A DNA stretch of 64,000 nt from Melieria omissa. Taxonomy: Eukaryota > Arthropoda > Insecta > Diptera > Ulidiidae. Location of the stretch: assembly GCA_963971225.1 (NCBI GenBank), contig OZ020267.1:51903993-51967992 (forward strand), written 5' to 3'. Of this stretch, positions 25,671-36,902 are shown in pieces. The notes beneath the pieces are model-generated. The model was not told where the DNA came from and made no database searches. It saw only the letters and a list, made by a program, of their open reading frames with translations. The position numbers and the translations under genes were made by a program. Each line of letters begins with the position of its first letter. The first letter of the stretch is position 1.

Positions 25671-26091
25671 GTTTCTAACTGTATTATTATGGTATTTTTA
25701 CAAAATAAACTTATTGTAAGTTGACAAAAACTTCTCGAAGCGCGCAAGTCGGCAAATCGGCTTATAATTCTGATAACGTGTCTCTTGTTTGTATGCTCAG
25801 CTGTTTTTGACACTTCTCCGTGCCGCTTCCGTTCAGAGCCGATTCGTACAGTAAAGGACAATAATATTAGGACAACATATTTGTACCTAAGATCATGGTA
25901 TAATTATACTATGACCTGAGATAACATATATCGAGAGGAATTCGACATTTTGAGTGGAAATATTTGTATTTATTTGTAAATGCTTTTTGTTTTGTTTTAG
26001 TTTTAGTTTTAATTTTTAAATTTTGCCTTATGATAAATGATTTGTTCGTCAATATAAACTTAAGTATTCGATTTGTGTTGCGGTATTTTAG
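25671..26091. promoter_or_regulatory. Shared upstream region of divergent SIL1 and SCCPDH-like genes
   Basis: The two genes point away from each other with about 420 bp between the SIL1 ATG and the first recognised SCCPDH-like exon. This must contain both 5' UTRs and at least one promoter. The missing first exon of the rightward gene should be here too. I see no convincing TATA box, and no start motif can be assigned with confidence. Confidence 0.4.
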
Positions 26092-28377
26092 AATTTTTGA
26101 AGAACCCCTGCACTGGACGACGCATTGACGTTCTTATTTTCGGAGCAACCGGCTGTGCGGGACGGTACACTGTCATTGAAGCGGTACATGTTTTGCGATA
26201 TTGCTCCTGGGGAGTGGCGGGCAGAAATAAGGTATCATACTAAAGTGCAGCTCGTGCTTATTTGAAAATCTCTCTAATAACAAATGCACAAGTCTCAATC
26301 TAAATGGTTTTTACAATATTTGAAGAATGTCATGTTTACCAGTCATAATTAACTAATATACTAACTAATTAAATAGTTAATTACTGATCAGGGTGGTATT
26401 GACACGCTCCCAATTGAAATTAAATATAAATATGTATGAGTGTAAAGACGAGTTTTGTTACAAAAAATCAGTGCATTACAGCGTACTGAAATATTCAAAT
26501 ATTTTCAGACCAAACTGAAATCGCTTTTGGAAGAAGTCGGCATGCAAACTCGCAGAAATCTTTCTAGAATTCCCATAATTGTGGCCAATATTAAGGAAAG
26601 GTGGTCTCTGGTGCGTATGACGCGTCGATGCAAAGTACGTACGATCTGAATGCATAGTATCTTGGGGGGAACAACTTGATTTTGCCGTTTCAGGTCCTTG
26701 TCAATTGTTGTGGTCCTTATGAGACGCTCGGTGAGCCCGTGATAAAGGCCTGTCTCTTTACCAGAACACACTATGTGGACTTGTGCATTGAATCACATTT
26801 TATGGATTTGATGCAGTACAGATATGAACTGGAGGCCAGACGAAAGAGAGTGTATATTGTATCGGCGTGTGGATTGCAAAGCCTGCCCATGGAAATAGGC
26901 GTCAATTATATGACGAAACATTTCCATGGTGTGTTTTAAAGACCTTTTGGTGTTGATTGCTGTGGGAAAAATTATTTTTAGACATTTGCACTTTCATTGT
27001 TGAAGCAGTTTCGGAGTTCCTAGAATCAGAAAATGAGAAAACACCATTCCAACTGATCACAGCAAAGCAAATCAAATCAGTGCATAGCTTTAATACGCAG
27101 AAGAAACAAATATTGTTGAACGCATATCTTGGACAAGAGACGACCCCTTCAACTTCATCGCTTAGACATCATAAATTTGTACAGTCATTGGTCTGACAGA
27201 GGTTCCATAGATGAGATCACCTTTGTTTTATGAGCTACAAAGGAATCTCAATAGATCTAACAGGTTGCAGTGTAGAACAGTCTTTTGTAACTCGAATTCA
27301 AACAAATGATTTTGAGCAAATTGCGATCGTTTTTCCAAAAATTTAGCGGAGGGCGACTTCGGGGACTCTGCAATGTTTTTTTTTCATTTGCATTTAAATG
27401 TTTTCAGGTACGATCAATCATATTGAAGCTTATGTAGAGTTTTGGACTGACAGCCCTTTTGGACTCGAAGGATTAGGCAATACAAATAATTGGACAAGTT
27501 TTGTTCTGGGCAATATTAACCGAAAAAAATTGCGACGAAGAACCATGCCAAAGATCAAGCCACCGGCCCCTTGCAGGTTATGTGAACGCTATAACCTCAC
27601 TTGCGTTGTTGTGCTGAATCCATTCATTGTCACTTTCCAGACCAATTCTGTTTCAAACAGATATCATAGAAGGCTTCTGTGTACCGTCGCCGACAGTCGA
27701 CGAGGACATCGCTGATCGAACGCAACTGTACTTCTACGACGAGAAACAACGGCGTCCGATAAAATTGTCCAGCTACTTCGTGTTTCCGTGAGTGGAATGA
27801 CGTCGCCGAGTAATATTGCAATTTCAATTGATTTCCAATGTGATTGCAGGCACTTGTTTATAGCGGCCGCTCTACTCATTTGGTACTTTCTTATTGCGCT
27901 TTTGTCGCAGTTCGGGTGGACACGAAAATTGCTTCTGAAATGGCCTCGGATTTTCTCTTTCGGTATTGTTTCGCCGTGCCAGCGGAGCGAGCAGAGTAGG
28001 GAGGACACGATGTTCCGCATCACCTTCCAAGCCGTCGGTTGGGAGCAGAGCACGAATAACGAGGATCTCCAATATGGGGAATTCGAAGAGCCCTGCAAAA
28101 CGCTTACCGCCAAAGTTACTGGGCAGTGTCCGTTATATGGCGTGGCGTGTGTGTGCCTTCTGGTCAGCGCTACAACTATATTGAAGGAACGAATAAGGTT
28201 ACCTCATGGGTAAATGAGATATTGAACATGGCACGTGCACTTGTGGAATGTACAATGATCGAAACTGCCTCTTTCAGAGGAGGCGTTTTCACCCCCGGCG
28301 TGGCATTTGCCAAGACAAACATTGTGGCCGAACTGCAGAAATATGAACATGGTCTAAGTTTTCAAAAAGTATGTTAG
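26092..28377 (+). CDS. Saccharopine dehydrogenase-like oxidoreductase (SCCPDH family), first exon unresolved
   Basis: Seven exons join in one frame with GT/AG introns: 26092-26231, 26509-26634, 26694-26928, 27408-27576, 27641-27787, 27850-28197, 28278-28377. They give about 420 residues, close to family length. The N-terminal Rossmann motif is DVLIFGATGCAGRYTVIEA. VLVNCCGPYETLGEPVIKAC, SACGLQSLPMEIGV, FGWTRKLLLKWPRIFSFG and the C-terminal KYEHGLSFQK follow in family order. The family comprises membrane- or lipid-droplet-associated proteins with an NAD(P)-binding fold; the substrate is not established. Odd points: no in-frame ATG precedes the first exon, so a short 5' exon must lie upstream or the start is lost. 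Several usually conserved positions differ, such as YVDLCIESHF where relatives have a GE-P motif. It may be a diverged paralogue. Confidence 0.8.
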
Positions 28378-30501
28378 CACTTATTCGTTCTTTTCCGTGT
28401 ATGTATGTAAAATGTCTCTTACAAGATATAAGAAAAGCAATCGGTCAGTATCTACAAATTTGCAACTTGAAGCCACAAGCTAGATTGATTTTTCTGTGCA
28501 TTTAAGTTAGTCGCGTGATCAAGGTCCTCTCTCAAAAGTGAAATACTCGTACATGTATAATCTCTTGCCACTGCATTTTATTTGAATATCGACCAAATGC
28601 TGCTGAGGTGGAGACATATTACTAGATAGATAGATAGATTTACAGATTTTTACTGTTGGCTGCTAGTTAGGTAGCAACATATGTAAGTGGAGACGTATAT
28701 GCAAGCACTCTTAATCCTTTCAGACCGTGTGCGCATATTTGTGCAAATGCTTTAATACCAGAAGACTTTCGATAATATTGTTGCTGTATAGAGTAGTTTA
28801 GATTGTTTATAAAACTAGCCGGTGCTGTGTTCCGTAGATACCAATTCTAATCCCTAAACCATATAATTTCCCTAGTACTCATGGTACTCATATATCCAAT
28901 ATGCCGGTTCCGTTCGTTCGCGTCGTCCAATGTTTGAGATTTTCGAAGAATAAACCTTAAACTAAACTAACGACGCAGCAATTCTAAAAGCACAAATCAT
29001 GTTTATTCTTCGTCTTGGCAATATATTTAAAAAAGGAACCACTGGGTGCTTTTATAAGGTGCTTTTACAAATTGCTTTCGTAAATGTAATAATGTGTTTC
29101 ATGATTTTCAATCGCAACAGCACCTTAGCAAGGCCAATAAAAAGATTCAACAAACTGAGCATCAGGTCTGAAAAGATTAGGATAACATCATTCCTTTCAG
29201 CTAGGTTTATGTTTTGCGTTAATCTGCAGAGTCGAATATGAAGAAGAAATCATTCTCGTTCTTAACATTACAGATCCAAACCTTAAGAACAAAGACTTCA
29301 TCACATTTTCAAGTTGGTTGGACAACTGAATCAGAGAAAGAGGTCAAGTGATATCATAAACGGACACATTGTTCCTAAATTTGCAATTAGGACGAAAACT
29401 ACTTTCATGGCTACCACTTTTACATTTCCTGCTAAGTACTACTGATATATGTATATACATATATATTTGTACAAGTAATCTACTAATCTAATCTACTTAA
29501 ATTTTGAAAGAAAAAATTTTACAGTTATTACATTAAGACTCTGAATATAATGTATGGGACAAACTTATGTAGTTGTATTGTATTTCGAATTCATCTATGA
29601 ATTGTTATTGTTTTGGCTTTTTCTTCTATTTCATTTGAATAAAAATGCGAGTTTGGTTCTGCAAGTTTGTGTTATGAATTTTGCCTGCGAAGAGATGGGA
29701 GATTTTATTAGACTACATAGGAATCAAGGTGTATTGATTAATTAATTAATTTGCCTTGATAGTAATTATTTTAAAGCAGTGAGTTTTGAATCATTTCTAC
29801 AAGTTACGCATTACCAAGCTAGTCTCATACTCAACGCATTCAAAATGGTATTGTTATCAACTGGACGTGGACTTACTGTTTGACACACCGTAGGTTTTCG
29901 AAACTTTTTGTAAAAATTTCAATAAAATACTATTTTATATAAACTTATTTTCCCTTAATATTTGATTTTTTTTTTTATGTCAAACCTTAATGCAGTAAAC
30001 GGATTTTAAACTACGAATTAAAAAAACATAAATTTGAAACCATGCTATATCAATATTGTCAGGTAAAACCGAGAGTAATTTATTTAAGCTTTATAATAAT
30101 TTCACATTTTAAACGTTCTAAAACGTAACCAATTCTTTAAAAAATTTCACGTAAATTCATCAAAGAAGTATTGTATTTGATAAAATCCACATCATTCCAA
30201 CGAAAGTTTGAGAGAAATATTCTAATTATCCATTATCGTCAATCAGAACCAAACATCCGTTTTCGTTTCACTCTCTTTTGTTCCTATTCCTCTTCTCGCA
30301 CAAATACATCCCTGCCGGCGAACTGAAACAACCTCAATTCGAATTGGCAACACTGTCGGTAATACGTCGTAAACAATTTGACATTTCCATTTTGGCTGTG
30401 CTTGAATTGTAAAGTCGACTGCGCGCTTCTGCAATTTCACAATCGTAAAAAGTTCTTTTTTCGCGTTTGGAAATTTTTTCGTGTGATTATACGTATTGAA
30501 A
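28378..30501. other. Intergenic DNA between SCCPDH-like gene and IscU
   Basis: It holds the 3' UTR of the SCCPDH-like gene and the IscU promoter and 5' UTR. A few TAGA units lie at about 28623-28638. No further gene is recognised. Confidence 0.4.
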
Positions 30502-31215
30502 ATGTCGCTGACGCGCGCCTTCCGCTTGTTGCAACCGCAGTTGAAACGTGCCCAGAGCGTGCCGGTAGCTCTTTACCACGAAAATGTAAGTATGACAGTC
30601 ACACAGGCCGCCGGAGTGCCGCAATGGGCTCTGGCCCAAGGTCTTTCGTAATACGTAGTTGTCGTTGCTTTTGTTATTGTCTCTTCGTTCTGCCGTTTGC
30701 GCCAATCGAGCGTTAAATTTGGCATGCAGTGACAGCGCTGCTTATCGCCGCAGCGTAGTGTGATAACGAAAGCTGATGCTTAAGATCTTACTAGAAGGAT
30801 TGTGTTCACTTCATGTAATGTTCACTTTTCTTTAATGCAGGTGGTGGAGCACTACGAAAATCCACGCAACGTTGGTTCCTTAGATAAGAAGGACCAGAGC
30901 GTTGGCACCGGGTTGGTAGGTGCTCCTGCTTGCGGTGATGTCATGAAGCTGCAAATTAAAGTCGACGAGAATGGAAAAATAGTTGATGCAAAATTTAAGA
31001 CGTTCGGCTGTGGCTCGGCTATTGCGAGCAGCTCGTTGGCCACTGAGTGGGTGAAGGGCAAGACCATCGACGAGGCTGGCAAGCTAAAGAACACCGACAT
31101 TGCCAAGGAGTTGTGCTTGCCGCCTGTGAAGCTGCACTGCTCCATGCTGGCCGAGGACGCAATCAAAGCAGCGCTGGCCGATTACAAGGTGAAGCAGCAA
31201 AAGAAGGAGAATTAA
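30502..31215 (+). CDS. IscU: IscU, mitochondrial iron-sulfur cluster assembly scaffold
   Basis: Two exons (30502-30585 and 30841-31215; donor GTAAGT, acceptor TTTAATGCAG) encode 152 aa. The N-terminus MSLTRAFRLLQPQLKRAQS is basic and amphipathic, as expected for a mitochondrial targeting peptide. The body begins VVEHYENPRNVGSLDK. It carries the three conserved cluster-ligand cysteines in GAPACGDVMKL, KTFGCGSAIASSS and VKLHCSMLAEDAI, and the LPPVK motif recognised by the HSC20/mortalin chaperone pair. IscU assembles [2Fe-2S] clusters on sulfur delivered by the Nfs1 desulfurase, with frataxin and ferredoxin. Length and all key residues agree with the family. The ATG context is AAAATGTCG. Confidence 0.96.
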
Positions 31216-31781
31216 GGAGCGTAGCTGCTCCGCATGCCATGCCATGCAACCACAAATATTTGTAACGAATGAACTCGCCTGTTAGTTGGTTTACGAGCAT
31301 TTGACAGTTTAAAATCTTTGGTATGATGCATGGGTCACAAGCGAGTCGGAGAGGACGATGAAAGGAATGCGTTAAGACAAGTGCGAACAATTTTTTATGT
31401 AAGCACTAAACAATAACTTGAATTTCAACTGATTGTTAATGAAGTTGATGCATCTTTCAGATCTATTCGCCTGTTTGCTTTCACCAATACATATTCGTGA
31501 ATAGTTGTTGCTTCAACCACGCATATTTATCATTATAAACATGTATCTATGTATACATTAGCTTGTAGAAAATTACTGCAGCCAAGAGTCAAATTGGAAG
31601 AGTGCTGAGGGAAGCTGCTATAGGAACTACTTAAGATGATCCTATAAGAAGACGTAACGATGTAGAAACTGAGAAAGCCTGATTTAATATAAGAATGCGA
31701 CTATGTAGAATGGTTATATATTTTCTTTAACTCACTTAATCAATACAAAATATTTGTGATGAGTATTTTAATCAGCGGAGA

Positions 31782-31787
31782 AATAAA
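31782..31787 (+). terminator. Candidate IscU polyadenylation signal
   Basis: AATAAA lies 567 bp after the IscU stop and just before the end of the convergent Kazal gene. It is the best-placed canonical hexamer, but not the only AT-rich option. Confidence 0.4.
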
Positions 31788-31876
31788 ACGCAAATCGTTA
31801 GAAGCAAATAGCAGCAACAATATATTTGTAATTGTGAATATAAACAATTCAAGTGAACGTTATTGGGTCTTCTGCT

Positions 31877-34073
31877 TTAGGAGAGGCGCACACTCACATT
31901 GCCGCCGCATTCGCCTTTCTGCTTTAGCTCGTATTCTGCAATTGAGCAAAGATGATGTGATGTAAAAAATGAAAAGATCAATGGTAGCCAAATAACTTAC
32001 GGCCATCGGGATGTTCACAATTGAAGCGACCCATAACACAATCACTGCCAAAGGTGAGCAGTTTGTTGCCGGTCTTTTCCTTGGCGCAAATAGGCTCATA
32101 TTTTTCGTCGCAATTGCGTTCACACGCCGAGGGCTTCTTCTTATTGCTGGCGGGAGTAGCCATTGTCAGCGCCACAAGACAGAGCACTGCGAATAAGAGA
32201 TGAATAATTTATTAAACAAAAGTATATTTAAAATCAATTAATGTGATGAGAATTCGTGTACTGTTGCATAAGAGGTACATGTTGTGTGCATGATGGAGAT
32301 CGAGATGGAAATTATTGAGGGTTTCCTATGACATGTCAAAATCAAAATCCATTGCACTGCATTCAATTTGTATGCAATGAAATTTAAGAAACAATTTTAA
32401 CACTATAAGTCACACATTATGGTGACATGTCTTTCAAACCAACGCAATGCTTTGCATTAATCGGGGTTGTCTTGATTGATTCTACTTGATAACCTGCAGC
32501 CACTGCATAAGTAAACAAAAAATTACTTAATTGGGTCATCAGCTGGAAGCGATTCAGAGGAAAAATGGGAAATTATATGTTACATTACTATTTCGCAAAT
32601 AAACTGGACAACAGCTATAACCAGTGCCGATACAACGAGGAGTAATGTATCCGTATCAGACTTGTGCATGTAATGGTGCACAACTGATACCGGAAAGCAA
32701 TCATTGAGTGTTTCCGACACTTTTTTCCATGTTGGGATCTGCAAACTTAAAATTAACAAGTCTGTAGAGGTTATTGGTGTTTTTGTGAAGAATGAAATAT
32801 GGAACAATTAGTGTTATTATTTGCAACAACAAAATTATTGCTGCCAAAACAAAACAAAGGCAAAACATTTCCATCTCATTATGTATTTTGTATTTAGGAA
32901 GCTCTAATGTTTACTTTTTTGAATGTTTCTAGAGATGAAAAGATCTCCTCCAATTCAATATGTTCTCTGTACATTTGAACCATGAATTGGTACAAATTTA
33001 AATGTGGTTCCTTTTCTTCAGCGTTAAATGTGTATTGTTCAGTCTTCGCCAGTCGTAAACAACTTAAGTGGCAACTTAAGCCACAATTCACACTAGGAAA
33101 CCTCCAAATGTGATCTTGGACAAGTGTTAAAGCCCCTTGCGGCTTTATTTATGTAATCGGTGTAAAAATGTATTGTTCTTGATTTAATTCTTAAAATGTT
33201 TTTCTCATAACTGTCAACAAACAAACAACAAAAATGCTTCCAAGAGTTTAAAGAATGTTTAAAATATCGATAGATATTTTTTACGCTGCAATCTTAATGA
33301 ATCAACAGTCCTTTATACAATGAGAAGTTTTACAATCCTAAGATCGTGAGCAGAAATACCTACTAAAATATCATAGGACTGATAATACCAACACATTAGT
33401 CTTCTCTTAGATCTAAGCAAGAATAAATTTAAAATAATGATTTGAAAGCTCTGAGGATACTGCAGGTCAAAGAGACATTTTCACAACCGAATGTCACTTG
33501 ATGCTTTAGCTGAGAAGTCGATGAAATTCGAGAGCATTGCGAAGCAGAACCGCACAGTAACATATTTAGGTTCCTATTGGCCAACATGCTAGAAATATAG
33601 TTAAAGACAATAAAGTTCTGAGTTTTCGCAGGAGTTAAAAGCCAAAGGAAATTTTGTAATACTTTACAAGGGTCACAATAGGTGCACCTTACTCCCCACT
33701 CTCTCAAGTGTTGAAAAATATATGAAAGTAACAGTACTGTAAAGGACCACCCTACAAAATGTTATAAGCAGATCCCTACATATATAAATATGTATGTATG
33801 AACATACTTATAATATTTTGTTTTTTAAAAACACATTAGTGCAAGTTTGGCACATACGTATGCATGTATACAAACTGTTATATTTAGGCTGAACTCGCCC
33901 TACCGTGACATGATTTACCGATGTTGAAGTCATCGCACAACACAAACTGTTAAATTTTCACTTCAATCCACACATCTCGAAGGCTTGTGGAAACTCACAA
34001 TTGCTCACCGATCTGTACCACAGAAGCGATATATAGTATATTTACCAAGAAAAATAAATGCTGTGAAACGCAT
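31877..34073 (-). CDS. Small secreted Kazal-domain (vasotab-like) protein, 90 aa
   Basis: Three exons: 34073-34046, 32186-32001 and 31935-31877, with donors GTAAAT and GTAAGT and canonical acceptors. Exon 1 encodes only MRFTAFIFL. Joined to exon 2 it forms a signal peptide ending near TMATPA. The mature protein has six cysteines in a Kazal-like spacing (C-3-C-7-C-15-C-6-C-14-C), with NCDEKYEPICA and TFGSDCVMGRFNC as the signature. The C-terminus is GECGGNVSVRLS. Kazal proteins are usually serine-protease inhibitors. Compact insect members of this type include salivary and haemolymph peptides, so inhibition of a protease is plausible but unproved. The frame is intact. The long first intron (32187-34045) separates the promoter and signal-peptide start from the domain. 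Confidence 0.88.
32580..32983 (-). CDS. Candidate nested gene: tail-anchored membrane microprotein (about 75 aa)
   Basis: It lies wholly inside the first intron of the Kazal gene, on the same strand. Two open stretches join at plausible splice sites (exon 32983-32915, donor GTAAAC; exon 32738-32580, acceptor TTTGCAG) without a frame break. The product starts MVQMYREHIELEEIFSSLET, passes through IPTWKKVSETLNDCF, and ends with a 20-residue hydrophobic segment TLLLVVSALVIAVVQFICE just before the stop. The open frame continues upstream of the first ATG (EEKEPHLNLYQF), so a further 5' exon is possible. I do not recognise the family. The composition, splice phase and terminal membrane anchor look gene-like; transcripts are needed. 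Confidence 0.35.
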
Positions 34074-34223
34074 CTTCGTAGTAGTCACTAGTCAAGACTT
34101 CCGAACAAGATCACAAAGTAATTGGGAAAAGTGATAAAAACAACAAAAACTAATAGACCAAAAACCGGTCGGCGTGGTGGATGAATCACTGAAATGTATC
34201 AACGTTGAAGTTCGCACCGAAAC

Positions 34224-34257
34224 TGAATGCGAATGACTGAAATCCACCTGATTTATA
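34224..34257 (-). promoter_or_regulatory. Candidate core promoter of the Kazal gene (TATA plus initiator)
   Basis: On the minus strand TATAAAT (34257-34251) is followed by a Drosophila-type initiator TCAGTTT, with its A at 34224. That is 33 bp from the first T of the TATA, close to the normal spacing. It would give a 5' UTR of about 150 nt before the ATG at 34073. Another TCAGTC lies nearer the TATA but is too close. Confidence 0.5.
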
Positions 34258-34259
34258 CG

Positions 34260-35125
34260 GGTCCAGTGGAAGTTCAAACAACAATGGAGGCAATGGAGGC
34301 GCACACACACGTCCGCTTGTGGACTGGAGTGAAGCGCGATGCTGACAAATGAGAACCGAATGCAATGTAAATACATATGAAGCAGGAATACGACCGCTGC
34401 GACAGCGGGCCGGTCAGACAAAATAGACGGACGCGCATTGTTTGAGTGACTCGCTTTGCCGGGTTGAAGCTTGCGGATTGATTGTAATTGTTGTTGGTTT
34501 CTAGATTACACTCGAAAGCAAAGCTCGGCTGAAAATTATGCGAATTATTTATATGAAAATAAAAACAAACGGCGATTAACAATCTCGGTCATGCTAACAT
34601 TGATGCACTCTACACTATGGCAAATGTGAAGTTTAGCGTTGAAATGAAGCACTTTGAAATAATAGGGAGCTAGTTGAATTACGACTCAAAGAACTAATAT
34701 TTCCATAGATTCGGTTTTAATGAAAATAAATTACTAATTGCTACCCGCAGCTTTACTCACGGTGACTTCGTAATTCTTTTTTTTGGAAAAGCGATGTAAA
34801 AAGGCCCTGAACAATTCAGTTCGATTTTTTCTGTGCAATGTTTTCATGCCGGTGGCTTGTCCGACTCCCGCTAAGTTTTCTCCGAAAGAAAGACTCGACT
34901 AACTATCGATCAAGTTGTCATATGTCAATGATAACTATTTCTGTTATGTGTGGCGCTCTCTTGTTGAACTCTCGTCACATTTTTCCTGAAAAAGGTGGTA
35001 AATCCATACCCTTTGATATATCAAAACCAAATATATTAAATGGACCAGTTCGTAAAAACTAAAAGGTATAGAAATTTCAAGAGGACATATAGTGATAGGT
35101 GGGTATGATTGACCTCATAAGTATT
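34260..35125. other. Upstream region of the Kazal gene and intergenic DNA
   Basis: No gene is recognised. Overlapping minus-strand frames at 34092-34582 coincide with the promoter and 5' UTR of the Kazal gene and have no domain content. Confidence 0.4.
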
Positions 35126-35129
35126 AAGA

Positions 35130-35790
35130 TACGACGGAGCCAAGTTTCGTTACTACACTGTCACATAGGAGCGGCAAATCTTATATAGTCTACACATAGT
35201 CACTTGACGTGACCAGCGAAAGTGGGCGTGACCTTTCTCAAAAAGCCTATGGTGTCTGTAATTAAACACAAAATCGTTTCATAGGCAAATAGCCTTTTAG
35301 AAATATTGTTTAGCTAATTTGTATGGCTACAGTGGGCGTGACAGTAGGACGTGAGTAATGCCGTATAGCTTATGCTACCCTCATGAAATCGTTTAATACC
35401 CATATCGTCTTGCAATAGTAAACTATAGCTGATTCCTGTCTGTGGACGTGGCCAACATTTTATTTACCTTTTATTTGTTTCTCTATGAAACATAGAATCA
35501 TTTGATATTAATATTGATTTTCAGACATGTACTGTCGCTTTGTTTTGTTAGTTTAGTGGGTGTGGAAAGTGAGATCGCCGAATCTTTATAGTCTATATTT
35601 GCCGCAATGACACGCAAAATCGTTTGATATCCACTTTGCCCTACAAAGGAATGCCATAGTTGAGTTTTGTTGCTATAGTGCGCGTTAGAGGTGAGTGTGG
35701 CCAATGTTACATACCTATGTACTATTTCCACACAGACAAAATCGTTTGGTATTTATTTCATCTAAATCGGTTTAGTGGTTTGTGCCTGAT
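35130..35790. repeat. Degenerate tandem repeat, about 115-bp unit, five copies
   Basis: Two landmarks recur in step. An AGTGGGCGTG-like motif occurs near 35221, 35332, 35446, 35558 and 35690. An AAAATCGTTT-like motif occurs near 35270, 35385, 35492, 35615 and 35739. Spacing is about 107-132 bp. The units have drifted strongly and none is identical to another. No coding content is seen. Confidence 0.6.
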
Positions 35791-36898
35791 TGTGGCTCAA
35801 AAAAACAGCATCACATTGGTTTTTGTATAATAATATAGACAAACTGCGACGAAATCAGCTATAATTTGTTTATGTTATTTATAGTTATTTATAGGCACAT
35901 AGGTTGCACGTAGAGTGCTTAAAATTCTTATATAGTCGTAAGAAATTACATGGAGTGCAATACAAATAGAAATTGTACACTCATCGTTTGTTGGCGGTGA
36001 CATATTGTTTTGTTTGAAAATTAAAAAATGGGCGGACCATTTACCATCAAGAAGGCCTTTGTGCTGACGCTCACCGCTGGCAGCTCCTTGATTAAGGTGA
36101 AGCGCAGAGACATGGCTACACAAAGAGCTAATTGAGATTACCTCATGAGTGTCGCGTTAAGTCTTTTAATTTTCTATACTTGCGAACTGTCACGATGAGT
36201 TAATTGCATTTCATTTAAATTAATTGTTAAGTTAATTGTGAGTAAAGATGATTTTACTTAGTTGGGATGTGTTTTATGCATTTTGAGTCAATCTTTATAC
36301 TTGATATTTACTCATAATAAAATGTCAATGGATTTCAGCCTGCTTCAAGACTTGTGTCCAAAACGCCTGCTTAATCTGGGGGTTTGTTCCAGTTCACCAT
36401 TGTTCAGAGAGTTTTGTAATTTTTAGCATCAGCGACATCAAACGACAACATAGCCCAAACTTCCCTACGCGATTACTGGTTTGCTGCTGCCATTCGTGTT
36501 GTGATTGTAAGTTGGTATACGGAAGAAAGAAGCCCAGAGTTTTAGGCTGATTCTGCGCGGTTGTTGAAAGTTCTTCCGGAGGCAAATATTAAATTATTAA
36601 AAGTGTGCCATTTCTTTTTGATTTTACAACCGTCGAAAGAACCTGGTGTCGTAACACAAATACCTGATGTACAAATTAAAGGCTCCCATCACAAGAATTT
36701 TTAAAAAATCCTAATAGCAGAGATTATCCAAGTTTGATGTATGGTGTGCAATGTATAAGCCTCTGTAGAATTTGAATCAGAGTATGGGTTCGATGAAGGA
36801 ATGAGGAATTGGGTCGCTTATACAGGAATTTGTGAACTCTAATTTGTTTACTCTAAATAACATTGATTGCTTCTTTAAAAAAGCAAAATGAATATAAT
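35791..36898. other. Intergenic DNA with a small GC-rich island at 36030-36120
   Basis: Mostly AT-rich. The island at 36030-36120 stands out. On the minus strand it could be a short exon starting ATGTCTCTGCGC and ending in a GTAAAT donor. On the plus strand it is a 35-codon frame starting MGGPFTIKKAFVLTL. Neither resembles a protein I know. Confidence 0.35.
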
Positions 36899-36902
36899 TT
36901 AA

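Noticed and set aside
26957..27196. Open stretch between SCCPDH-like exons at 26928 and 27408
   Set aside because: It would interrupt the family alignment, and direct splicing from 26928 to 27408 gives continuous family-like sequence, so it is intron.
26092..28377. Idea that the SCCPDH-like locus is a pseudogene because its similarity jumps between frames
   Set aside because: Every jump coincides with a GT/AG intron that restores the frame, and the stop is at the expected place. Only the first exon is unresolved.
34092..34582. Overlapping minus-strand frames upstream of the Kazal ATG
   Set aside because: They coincide with the predicted TATA/initiator and 5' UTR and have no domain content.
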